DNA of 64,000 nucleotides from Salinibaculum litoreum (GTDB lineage: Archaea; Halobacteriota; Halobacteria; Halobacteriales; Haloarculaceae): positions 310,001-374,000 of the forward strand of contig CP046866.1 in the NCBI GenBank assembly GCA_009789175.1, given 5' to 3'. The notes below the pieces were generated by a model. The model made no database searches and was not told the origin of the DNA. It saw only the letters and a program-made list of their open reading frames with translations. The stretch's first letter is position 1, and the number at the start of each line of letters is the position of its first letter. Both the position numbers and the translations under genes were made by a program. Positions 32,684 to 40,378 of this stretch are shown piece after piece.

Positions 32684-33886
32684 ATGGCAGAGATTCGGAC
32701 CGACGTGAACCGTCCGGCAGTACCGATGGACGGGACCACGATTACGGCCGAGGTGGACGTGGAACCGGGGACGCAGTCGGTGGCTGTCCAGCGGCACATC
32801 GCGCTGTGTATCGACGCCAGCGGCTCGATGGCGGGGTCGAAAATCGAGCGGGCTCGTGACGGTGCCTCCTGGGTGTTCGGCCTGCTCGAAGACGACGATT
32901 ACGTCAGCATCGTCGCCTTCGACTCCGATGCTGAACTCGTCATGCAGCCCACTCGCTGGGGGGATATCGACCGCGAGGAGGCAAGCCAGGCCGTCGACGA
33001 CCTCTCCGCCGGCGGCAGCACGGACATGTTCGATGGCCTCCACACTGCCCAGCGCGCGCTTGAGACGCTGGATGTTCGCGAGGACGCCAGTGAGGGGACC
33101 CCCGTCAGACGCATTCTGTTGCTCTCCGATGGCAAGGACAAACACCACGACCCCGAGGAGTTTTGCGACCTCGCTATCGACATCGACGAGTCCGGCATCC
33201 GGGTCGAGGCCGCGGGCATCGGCGAGGAGTACAACGAGGACACCATCCGGACCCTGGGAACGACCGCCCGCGGCGAGTGGACTCATCTCGACGGGCCGGG
33301 GGACATCGAGGATTTCTTCGGCGAGGCCGTCGAGCAGGCCAGTTCCGTCGTCGCGCCCGACGCCGACCTCCATCTGGACGTACTGGAGGGGGTCGAAATC
33401 AGCGAGGTCTACCGCGCGCTCCCGCAGGCACAGGATGTCGAGGTCTACTGGGAGAACACCGAGGCCACCATCAAGCTACCTGACCTCATCGAGCGGGAAC
33501 ACCAGCGCGTCGTGATGAAGATTCACGTGCCTGCCAGCAGCGGCGAGGCGGGACGCGTCGACCTCGTGGACGTGACACTCTCGGCAGACGGCGAGACGGC
33601 GACGGACACTATCAGCGTCGAGTACACCGAGGACAACGGGAAACTCGCCGAGCACAACGAGGAGGTCCAACTCGACCACCAGCAGACGGTCGTCCAGACC
33701 GAACTCGGGAAAGGCAACGTCGAGGCCGCCGAAACCACCGTCGAAAAGATGACCACTATCCACGGCGAGGACACCGAAATCGTCCAGGAGGCCGAGCGAC
33801 AGACCGAACTGGTCAAGGAGGGCGGCCGAGCCGAGCGCAACCAGGCGACCAAAATCGTCAGCGACGACGAGGGCGTCCGGAAGTAA
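32684..33886 (+). CDS. von Willebrand factor A domain protein (cluster gene 1)
   Basis: 400 residues. vWA domain with an intact MIDAS: LCIDASGSMAG (Asp44, Ser46, Ser48), GGSTDMFDGLHTAQ (Thr) and ILLLSDGKDK (Asp). No signal peptide or membrane segment, so cytoplasmic. The C-terminal half is a beta-rich region (VDLHLDVLEGVEISEVYRAL style strands) then a helical tail with KTVEKMTT-like heptads and many Glu/Gln residues. The ATG at 32684 follows the purine-rich GGTGAGGGGT; a start at 32645 is possible. It is the first gene of a six-gene same-strand set (kinase starts 26 bp downstream). vWA proteins with PP2C and kinase genes are known as signalling triads in tellurite-type clusters; here it may be an adaptor or substrate. 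Confidence 0.9.
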   Translation: MAEIRTDVNRPAVPMDGTTITAEVDVEPGTQSVAVQRHIALCIDASGSMAGSKIERARDGASWVFGLLEDDDYVSIVAFDSDAELVMQPTRWGDIDREEASQAVDDLSAGGSTDMFDGLHTAQRALETLDVREDASEGTPVRRILLLSDGKDKHHDPEEFCDLAIDIDESGIRVEAAGIGEEYNEDTIRTLGTTARGEWTHLDGPGDIEDFFGEAVEQASSVVAPDADLHLDVLEGVEISEVYRALPQAQDVEVYWENTEATIKLPDLIEREHQRVVMKIHVPASSGEAGRVDLVDVTLSADGETATDTISVEYTEDNGKLAEHNEEVQLDHQQTVVQTELGKGNVEAAETTVEKMTTIHGEDTEIVQEAERQTELVKEGGRAERNQATKIVSDDEGVRK

Positions 33887-33912
33887 CTGACCCCGAACCC
33901 TCCCCGCTACTC

Positions 33913-35181
33913 ATGACACAGACACCCGATGCTGGCGACCTCGTTGCCGGCCGGTACGAGATACAACGCGAGGCCGGCCAGGGTGGTTTCGCGAAGGCCT
34001 TCGAGGCTGTCGACACTACGACCGGCGACACTGTCGCGCTGAAAGTCCCCAACTACGACGGCTCCTCGAACGACCCCGCGGTCATCGACGAGTACTTCCA
34101 GAAGGAAGCGACCACGCTTGGCCAGATACACGAGGCCGGCGGCCACCCCAACGTTATGACGCTGTACGACCAGGGGGAGGCCGACGGCGTCGACTACCTC
34201 GTCGTCGAGTACGTCGATGGCTACGAACTCGATGAGGCTGCTGACCGGATTCAGGACACTGATGGGGTGAACACGGAGAACGTCCGGAACACCGGTATCG
34301 CCCTCTGTGATGCGATGAAGTTCCTCCACGAGAACGAAATCGTCTACCGGGACCTGAAACCCGACAACATCATGACCACCCGCCGGGACGGCGAGTGGGT
34401 TCCGGTCCTCATCGATTTCAACACCGCGACCGGGTTCGACGAGAGCGGGCGGGCCGGTGACTCGGGAACGACGATTCTCGGGCCGTACAAGCCGCCGGAA
34501 GTCGCCGACGCCTCGGGGGCAGACAGCAGACAGGGGCCGTGGTCTGATGTCTACTCCATCGGCAAGATTCTGCTGTTCCTGCTTCGCCGGTCGGTCCCGA
34601 AAAAGGACGGTATCAACCCCCGAGATTTCGGTATCGACTGTGACCCCTACCTCGCGGGGATAATCGAGAAGGCAACCCAACCCGACTACGAGGACCGCTA
34701 TGCCAACGCGACGTCGATGAAACACGTCCTCCTGGCCAGAGACCCCAGTCCCCCGCCCAAAGCTCACGTGACGTACCTGCAGGCTGGGGACCGATATACG
34801 GTCTTCCCCGGCGATACCCTCGGTCGGCGATACGCGAAAGGGCCGACCCCCGCTATCGCTATCGAGGACGAAGAGGAGTACATCTCGACGGTACAGGTCC
34901 AGTTCGACATCGAGAGCGGGACCGGGTCCGCGTCGAATCGCTCCGGAGGCGACGAGCAGTGGGTGTTGCGCGACCGGAGTCTGAACGGGACCTACGTCCA
35001 GGCCGGCGATGGCTGGCAGCGCGTCCTCGGCGAGAGCGGGCGCAAGCGCCTGCGCGAGAAAGGCGAGGACCCGACCGACCGCCACGGGAAAGTTCCGCCG
35101 GAGACGTACCCCCTCTCTTCGGGCGACCTCGTCGCGCTGGTCCACCCGAGTTACGGCGTCACCTTCCAGTTCGAGGGATAA
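33913..35181 (+). CDS. Hanks-type Ser/Thr protein kinase with C-terminal FHA-like domain (cluster gene 2)
   Basis: 422 residues. Kinase domain ~10-280: Gly loop REAGQGGFAKAFEAV, VAIK-type VALKVPN (catalytic Lys), DYLVVEYVDGYEL (hinge), IVYRDLKPDNIM (catalytic loop with intact Asp and Asn), LIDFNTATG (DFG replaced by DFN), GPYKPPEVADASG (APE-like PPE) and SDVYSIGKILLFLL. C-terminal ~130 residues look like an FHA domain: VFPGDTLGRRYAKG (GR motif), WVLRDRSLNGTYVQAGDGW (S-x-N-G-T) and LSSGDLVALVHPSYGVTFQF. It should phosphorylate Ser/Thr and bind phosphothreonine. The PP2C gene begins just after its stop codon. Confidence 0.92.
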   Translation: MTQTPDAGDLVAGRYEIQREAGQGGFAKAFEAVDTTTGDTVALKVPNYDGSSNDPAVIDEYFQKEATTLGQIHEAGGHPNVMTLYDQGEADGVDYLVVEYVDGYELDEAADRIQDTDGVNTENVRNTGIALCDAMKFLHENEIVYRDLKPDNIMTTRRDGEWVPVLIDFNTATGFDESGRAGDSGTTILGPYKPPEVADASGADSRQGPWSDVYSIGKILLFLLRRSVPKKDGINPRDFGIDCDPYLAGIIEKATQPDYEDRYANATSMKHVLLARDPSPPPKAHVTYLQAGDRYTVFPGDTLGRRYAKGPTPAIAIEDEEEYISTVQVQFDIESGTGSASNRSGGDEQWVLRDRSLNGTYVQAGDGWQRVLGESGRKRLREKGEDPTDRHGKVPPETYPLSSGDLVALVHPSYGVTFQFEG

Positions 35182-35182
35182 C

Positions 35183-36277
35183 ATGCACTATGCTACTAAC
35201 TACGGCATCGGCGAGCGGAAACGACCGACCGGCATCAACGAGGACAGCATCGCACTCTCCGCCTTCGAGCAGGGCCACCGCGCGGGGTTTCGCGGTCAGT
35301 CCCGGACCGTCGAGGCGGGGGCAGACGACCCCGGAGACGGCAGCGACACCGTCGAGTTACCCGCCAACCGCTCGGCTGCCGCGTTCGTCCTCGCAGACGG
35401 TGCCGGAGGGCACGAGGCCGGCGACGTGGCCTCGTACGTCGCGACGACCATCATCTGCGAGGAACTCGCACCCGTCGCCATCCGGGCCGCACGCGCGGAC
35501 CCGGCAGCCTTCGGCGTGGACCTCGACCGGACGCCACACCGGCCGACACCCGCGGAACTGCGCCGCGGCGTCGAGGATGCCGTCGTCACCGCCCACCGCG
35601 CCATCCTCGCCAACGCCAACGAGAGCGGGACCGGCGCGTACACGACTGTCGTCGCTGGCGTCGTCGTCGACGGACAGGTCCACTACGGGTGGGTCGGCGA
35701 CAGTCGCGCCTACGTCGTCAACAGCGCCCGGGAGACAATCGAGCGCCTGACCAAAGACCACGCCGTTGTCGAGGACTTACAGGAAGAGGGCCGAATCGAC
35801 GACGTGGAGGCACACGTCCACCCCCGGGGGAACGAGATTACGCGCGCACTCGGTGGCCCACCCGGCGAGGACCCCGAAACCGCGACTGTCGCCGTCGACA
35901 CCGATACCGTGGACCTCTATGCCGAGGACACGCTCCTCGTCACGAGTGACGGCCTCGTCGACGCCCAGACCGATGCGCCCGACCTGTACGAGGAGTACGT
36001 CGAGAGCGACCGCAGTGACGAGGTCGCCGAGACGGTACGCGAGCGCGCGGTCACCGACGATGAGATTCGTGACGCGGTTCTCGATGGCGCGTCGCTCGTG
36101 GACGCGGCTGCGACGCTCGGCGAGATGACCAACGACCGCGGCGGGAAGGACAACTTCTCGGTACTCCTCCTTGCCGAAGGGTCCTTTCCCGAGACGCCAG
36201 CGGACCCGCCACCGCGGGATGTCGAGGTCGAGCGCGCCCTGGAGGACCGGCAGACGAAGATAATCCCTCGGGAGTAA
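35183..36277 (+). CDS. PP2C-family Ser/Thr phosphatase (cluster gene 3)
   Basis: 364 residues from the ATG at 35183, 2 bases after the kinase stop region, so translationally coupled. PP2C motifs: GERKRPTGINEDSIALS (first metal-binding Asp region), AAFVLADGAGGHEAGDVASY (DGxGG-type), VHYGWVGDSRAYVVN (GDSR), EDTLLVTSDGLVD (SDGL) and MTNDRGGKDNFSVLLLA (D-N motif). All residues expected for two-metal catalysis are present. It is a soluble phosphatase that would reverse the adjacent kinase. An insertion of ~40 residues after residue 30 (QGHRAGFRGQSRTVEAGADD) is atypical. Ends with a basic C-terminal RQTKIIPRE. Confidence 0.94.
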   Translation: MHYATNYGIGERKRPTGINEDSIALSAFEQGHRAGFRGQSRTVEAGADDPGDGSDTVELPANRSAAAFVLADGAGGHEAGDVASYVATTIICEELAPVAIRAARADPAAFGVDLDRTPHRPTPAELRRGVEDAVVTAHRAILANANESGTGAYTTVVAGVVVDGQVHYGWVGDSRAYVVNSARETIERLTKDHAVVEDLQEEGRIDDVEAHVHPRGNEITRALGGPPGEDPETATVAVDTDTVDLYAEDTLLVTSDGLVDAQTDAPDLYEEYVESDRSDEVAETVRERAVTDDEIRDAVLDGASLVDAAATLGEMTNDRGGKDNFSVLLLAEGSFPETPADPPPRDVEVERALEDRQTKIIPRE

Positions 36278-36437
36278 CTTCTCCGGGACTCCCTTTCCGA
36301 AGCAGACTTCTGTGTCGATAGCCCCCTGACCCATTCTCAGCTGGCTACCGACAGAACACGTGATGGCGACCCACACGCGGGAGACAGGACACTACCCGGG
36401 ATACGGACGAGAGTGGCATGCACGAACGGGACAACAG

Positions 36438-36446
36438 TTTTTTACA
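36438..36446 (+). promoter_or_regulatory. TATA-like element inside the cluster, before the zinc-ribbon/FHA gene
   Basis: TTTTTTACA is 24-32 nt upstream of the ATG at 36470, in the 192-bp gap after the phosphatase gene. This suggests that cluster genes 4 and 5 can be transcribed from their own promoter. Confidence 0.55.
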
Positions 36447-36469
36447 TCGGTCACGACTCCACCGATAGT

Positions 36470-37477
36470 ATGTCAGAGAGTACCAGTACGCTGGTCGAGT
36501 GCCCCGTCTGTGGGGAGGCGTTCGACCCGACTGCCGCGGGGGGATGGTGTACGAACTCGGACTGTGGGGAATGGCAACACGAGGAGGCCAATCTGCCGAC
36601 GGGCGAAGGTGAGGCTGCCGCGGGGACAGACGCTGACGCGGCCGATGACGACACCGCCGACAGGACTCCCACTGCTGACGCTGAGGAGACTGCCGACGAA
36701 GCTGCTGAGGACTCCGCAAGCGACCGGGCGGAGCCGGCTGACGACCCGACACCGGCCATCCGGCGAGTCCCCGACGCTGAGGTGGAACCGGCGGCCGACG
36801 ACAAGTCGGCATCCGACTCCGATGAACAGGCCGAGATAACCTGTCCGGGCTGTGCGGAGACGCTGGCGGCGGACGTGAACTTCTGTCCGTCCTGTGGTGA
36901 GGACGTGTCGGCAGTCGACCCGGGAGAGGCGACCGAGGAACTGACAGCCTGCCCGGCCTGTGACGAAGCTGTCGGCCCCGAGGCCAGCTTTTGCCCCTCC
37001 TGCGGTGAGGACCTCGATGCCCATCGGGAGTCAACGGCGCTGACAGCCTGTCCATCTTGTGAAGGGGATATCGAGCCCGAGGATAGCTTCTGTCCGTCCT
37101 GCGGTGAGAACCTCGACGCTCACCGCGAAGACGTAACTGGGACCGCCGACACCGCGGCAGAGACAGAGGAGACACCGGACTCACTGGTCCTCCGGACTCG
37201 CGGGGAGGAACTCACTGTCGAGGACAGCGACACAATCGGGCGGGAGCTACGCCGTATCGTCACCGACACCGGCGGCGAGGAGAGCGAGGCCGTCCGTATT
37301 CACCGCGAACACGTCCGGTTCGTCCGCGACGATGACACCTTCCAGGTGGTTGACCTCGGGCGCAACCCCACGCGACTCAACGACGACCGACTGGAGGAGG
37401 GCGACCAGGAACCTGTCGAACCCGGTGACGAACTCACGCTTTCCAACGTCATCACCCTCGCAATCGACGAACCCTGA
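36470..37477 (+). CDS. Zinc-ribbon and FHA-like domain protein (cluster gene 4)
   Basis: 335 residues. Zinc-finger N-terminus (Cys11, Cys14, Cys27, Cys32), a long acidic Ala/Asp/Glu/Thr-rich low-complexity linker (residues ~45-140), then three near-identical double-CxxC zinc ribbons, each of form CPxC-x7-13-FCPSCGE (spanning roughly residues 142-230). A C-terminal FHA-like domain has IGRELRRIVTDTG (GR), IHREHVRFVRDDDTFQ and DLGRNPTRLNDDRL (N-x-T-x-L-N). It should bind phosphothreonine and perhaps RNA or protein through the ribbons, serving as an adaptor. It lies 6 bp before the next gene. Confidence 0.88.
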   Translation: MSESTSTLVECPVCGEAFDPTAAGGWCTNSDCGEWQHEEANLPTGEGEAAAGTDADAADDDTADRTPTADAEETADEAAEDSASDRAEPADDPTPAIRRVPDAEVEPAADDKSASDSDEQAEITCPGCAETLAADVNFCPSCGEDVSAVDPGEATEELTACPACDEAVGPEASFCPSCGEDLDAHRESTALTACPSCEGDIEPEDSFCPSCGENLDAHREDVTGTADTAAETEETPDSLVLRTRGEELTVEDSDTIGRELRRIVTDTGGEESEAVRIHREHVRFVRDDDTFQVVDLGRNPTRLNDDRLEEGDQEPVEPGDELTLSNVITLAIDEP

Positions 37478-37483
37478 CAACGC

Positions 37484-38821
37484 ATGGATTTCCCCCGCAT
37501 CCGTCGTGAGTTGGCCGGGTCGCTCCGCCTGCTGTGGACGGCGGAGCTGTGGCTCTACGGCGGCGCTGTGACGGTACTTGCCGGCTTCATCCTCTGGGTC
37601 GGTGCGACCGGTGGGGCACTCGCCTACGGGGCCGACTTTGCCGGTATCGAACTGTCGGTCATCGAATGGTCCTCCGCCACGACCGTTGTCTTCGGCGTCG
37701 TGGCGGTTCTCTGGTTGCTCGCACCAGCGGCGCTGGTCTCCTATCTCCTCAGCCGGCGACTGACGAACGTCAGCGGGAACGTCCACACCCACTACCGGGT
37801 CCAGCACCCCTCGCTGCTTGTTGCGCCCTTCGTCGTCCTCTATGCCCTCGGCATCGCTGTCGCGGTTGGACTCGACGAGGTGACACCTGCGCTTGCTGGC
37901 GCGCTGACAGTCGTGGGTCTGCTCGTGTTGATTCGGACGATAGCCTATAGCTACCGGGTGTTCAGCCTCTCGGTGCCGCTTTTGCTGTATGCTGGCCTGT
38001 TCCTCTCGCTGATTCTGGTCGCGGTCACGATTCTCGTCGGTGCGGGGCTTGTCGCGGGCCGGCGGCCTTTCGTCGAGGCAGCCGCGGCCGGTGTCGGCGA
38101 CCTGCTCGGCACTGGTGTCATCGAGGATATCGTCCTCGGGTCGAGGACGGTCGGTCCGGTGACAGTGCCGACGCTTCCGGCGCTGACTGCGGGGCTCCCT
38201 GTCGGTATCGCGGTGCTGTATATTCTCGTCCAGTCGGCGTCCGGGCTGGTCGCCCGCCTGCGCAAGCCCGATGTCCCGCGGTCGAAGCTTCGGACGGGAC
38301 AGCGGTACCCTGCCTTCGCCCACCCCATCTCGGGGCAGTCAGCGGGCGATACCACCACCGCAGGCGACACGACGGTCAGTGACGGCGCTGGAACAGCCGA
38401 CAGCGGTGTCGACGAGTCGGCAGTGGCCGGAGCCGTCGGTAACGCCGGGGCCGGTGGCGAGGCAGTCGAGGCCAGCGATAGCGACGCGTCAGGTGACGAT
38501 GCTGGTCACGAGACCGAGGCTGACGACGCGGTGAGTCATACGCGAGTCTACACTGCGCCGGATGACGCCGACTTCGACGGGACCGTGCCCGGTGTCGAGG
38601 ACGTGCCGGATGCGACGCCCGCCGACGAATCCGGCGGGATGGGTCCCGATACAGAACTCACAGACGAGTATGGCGAGACGGCAGTCGCAGACGAATCCGA
38701 CGAGACGACTTCTGCTGACGACGCTGACGGCTACCGCTGTCCGACGTGTGACACACAGTTCGACCCGGACACGAACTTCGCGTACTGTCCGACCTGCGGG
38801 ACGGAACTCCAGCCCGAGTAG
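37484..38821 (+). CDS. Multispanning membrane protein with acidic linker and C-terminal zinc ribbon (cluster gene 5)
   Basis: 445 residues. The N-terminal ~260 residues contain about six to seven hydrophobic helices (WLYGGAVTVLAGFILWVGAT, VVFGVVAVLWLLAPAALVSY, LLVAPFVVLYALGIAVAVGL and others). A long Ala/Gly/Asp/Glu-rich cytoplasmic tail follows, and the end has a zinc ribbon RCPTCDTQFDPDTNFAYCPT-CGTE with CxxC pairs. Start ATG 37484, 6 bp after gene 4. The same ribbon type in gene 4 suggests the two proteins work together. It would anchor the phospho-signalling set at the membrane (inference). Confidence 0.85.
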   Translation: MDFPRIRRELAGSLRLLWTAELWLYGGAVTVLAGFILWVGATGGALAYGADFAGIELSVIEWSSATTVVFGVVAVLWLLAPAALVSYLLSRRLTNVSGNVHTHYRVQHPSLLVAPFVVLYALGIAVAVGLDEVTPALAGALTVVGLLVLIRTIAYSYRVFSLSVPLLLYAGLFLSLILVAVTILVGAGLVAGRRPFVEAAAAGVGDLLGTGVIEDIVLGSRTVGPVTVPTLPALTAGLPVGIAVLYILVQSASGLVARLRKPDVPRSKLRTGQRYPAFAHPISGQSAGDTTTAGDTTVSDGAGTADSGVDESAVAGAVGNAGAGGEAVEASDSDASGDDAGHETEADDAVSHTRVYTAPDDADFDGTVPGVEDVPDATPADESGGMGPDTELTDEYGETAVADESDETTSADDADGYRCPTCDTQFDPDTNFAYCPTCGTELQPE

Positions 38822-38884
38822 TGAGCGTGTCTCCCCCGCCAGCATACCGGCCAGGTGGTCACACGTTGCAGGAAACACAACACC

Positions 38885-38890
38885 ATTAAT
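38885..38890 (+). promoter_or_regulatory. TATA-like element for the pseudokinase gene
   Basis: ATTAAT is 23-28 nt upstream of the GTG at 38913, consistent with a leaderless transcript and supporting the GTG start. Confidence 0.45.
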
Positions 38891-38912
38891 GACAGTCGTA
38901 TAACTTGGAGAT

Positions 38913-40340
38913 GTGAATCCGCGCGACTCCGATACGGACAGTTCGTCTGCCATCGACGCGCTGCCCGGTTCTGAGAGTGCGCCCCCTGCCGTTCCCCGAC
39001 AGCCCCCGCTGAACATCATCGAGCAGGGACGAATCTGGCTCATCGAGGCCTACCAGCGGGGTGACCGGGACGGGGATACGTTTTCGACTCACGACAGTCA
39101 GATTGACGCCGTCAGGGCTGCCAAACGGAAGATGGACGACGACGACCACCCGTGTACCCTCCGCTGGGACGGCCCGGATAGCGTCGGGAACATCTACTGG
39201 AACCCTCTCTTCGAGTGTGTCGAAGTCCACTACGACGACCTGGTCGACGCCTGGACGGTCGTCCCCGCGGAGGGGACGTGTGCGATGGCGGCGTCTGACA
39301 CTTTTGAGGATATCTGTGAGCAGGCAAAACACATCCAGCGCGAATACGATTTCAAGACTCTCCACGTCTACGATGGAAATACACGACGCGTCGACGAACG
39401 CGACCATCGGTTTATCAGATACGACATCACGGATGCCGGCGTCCGGTTCGACCCCTCTCAGCTCGACCCCCGAACCACGGTCGCTGAGCAACCGTCTGAG
39501 GACGAGAGAACTGAGGACGAAGACACCGACGAGCCCTACGTCGGTCCGGCCAGCCCCAGCCGTCTCGGGGCGTCCATTCCCGACGTGACACGCGTCGAAT
39601 TTATCGACACTGACGGCATCCTGCACCGATACGCGACGCCGTGGGGTGACGGGACCGACGCCGAGATTCTCGCTATCTCCCGCAAACACAGCGACGACAC
39701 GCGCGTGCGAGAGGTCTTCGAGACGTGGCTCTCCCGGTGGGAGTACGCGGACGACCACCCCAACGTCGCGACGGTGTACGAATCCGGCACCGACCCGGCA
39801 CAGTGGGTCACACACCAGGCCGGCGAGTCGACGCTTGACTCCACGGGGCTCTCACTCCCCGTCTCGGAACGCCTCTCCATTCTCGACCACGTTGCTGACG
39901 CGGTCGACACGCTCGAAACGACGGGTGCTGGGCCAGTCTGTGGTCTCCACCCGAAGCGGATTCACCTCCACAACACCGGTCGCGGGTGGCGTGCGGCAGT
40001 CGCCGTCTGGGGTATCGAATGGGCAGTCCGGCGGGCGCTTGCCGCTGCCGAGCCGACTCCATTTACCGCGCCCGAACAGCTCGATGGGGTGCTCGAACCG
40101 ACGACATCAGTCTACCAACTCGGCGCCCTCGCGTACTGGCTGCTCTGTGAGTCGCCACCGTTCGGGACCGACGGAGACCTCACGGCAGCGATACGCGCTG
40201 GCCGTCACCGCCAGGTGAACCTTGTCGATGGTGTCGCGGCCGGTGCGAGCGATGTCATCACCCGCGCGCTCGCGACCGCCCCGAGCGACCGCTACAGGTC
40301 CGTTACGGTGTTCAATCGAAAACTCAGTAACAGCGTGTGA
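38913..40340 (+). CDS. Protein-kinase-like protein with degenerate catalytic residues (cluster gene 6, pseudokinase)
   Basis: 475 residues from a GTG. Residues ~30-170 form an alpha/beta domain with two repeated-looking halves (IWLIEAYQRGDRDGDTFSTH and YDDLVDAWTVVPAEGTCAMA). The C-terminal ~250 residues follow the kinase fold: EVFETWLSRWEYADDHPNVA, DHVADAVDTLETTGAGPVCG, then the catalytic loop position GLHPKRIHLHNTG (no HRD Asp) and the DFG position AVWGIEW (no metal Asp), but intact TPFTAPEQLDG, TSVYQLGALAYWLLCESPPF and RALATAPSDRYRSV. It therefore keeps the C-lobe without catalytic residues. It ends the cluster, 39 bp from the convergent acyl-CoA synthetase gene. Confidence 0.84.
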   Translation: MNPRDSDTDSSSAIDALPGSESAPPAVPRQPPLNIIEQGRIWLIEAYQRGDRDGDTFSTHDSQIDAVRAAKRKMDDDDHPCTLRWDGPDSVGNIYWNPLFECVEVHYDDLVDAWTVVPAEGTCAMAASDTFEDICEQAKHIQREYDFKTLHVYDGNTRRVDERDHRFIRYDITDAGVRFDPSQLDPRTTVAEQPSEDERTEDEDTDEPYVGPASPSRLGASIPDVTRVEFIDTDGILHRYATPWGDGTDAEILAISRKHSDDTRVREVFETWLSRWEYADDHPNVATVYESGTDPAQWVTHQAGESTLDSTGLSLPVSERLSILDHVADAVDTLETTGAGPVCGLHPKRIHLHNTGRGWRAAVAVWGIEWAVRRALAAAEPTPFTAPEQLDGVLEPTTSVYQLGALAYWLLCESPPFGTDGDLTAAIRAGRHRQVNLVDGVAAGASDVITRALATAPSDRYRSVTVFNRKLSNSV

Positions 40341-40378
40341 GATGCATTCCGGTCCGTAGCGAGTCGACCGGTCGCTCG

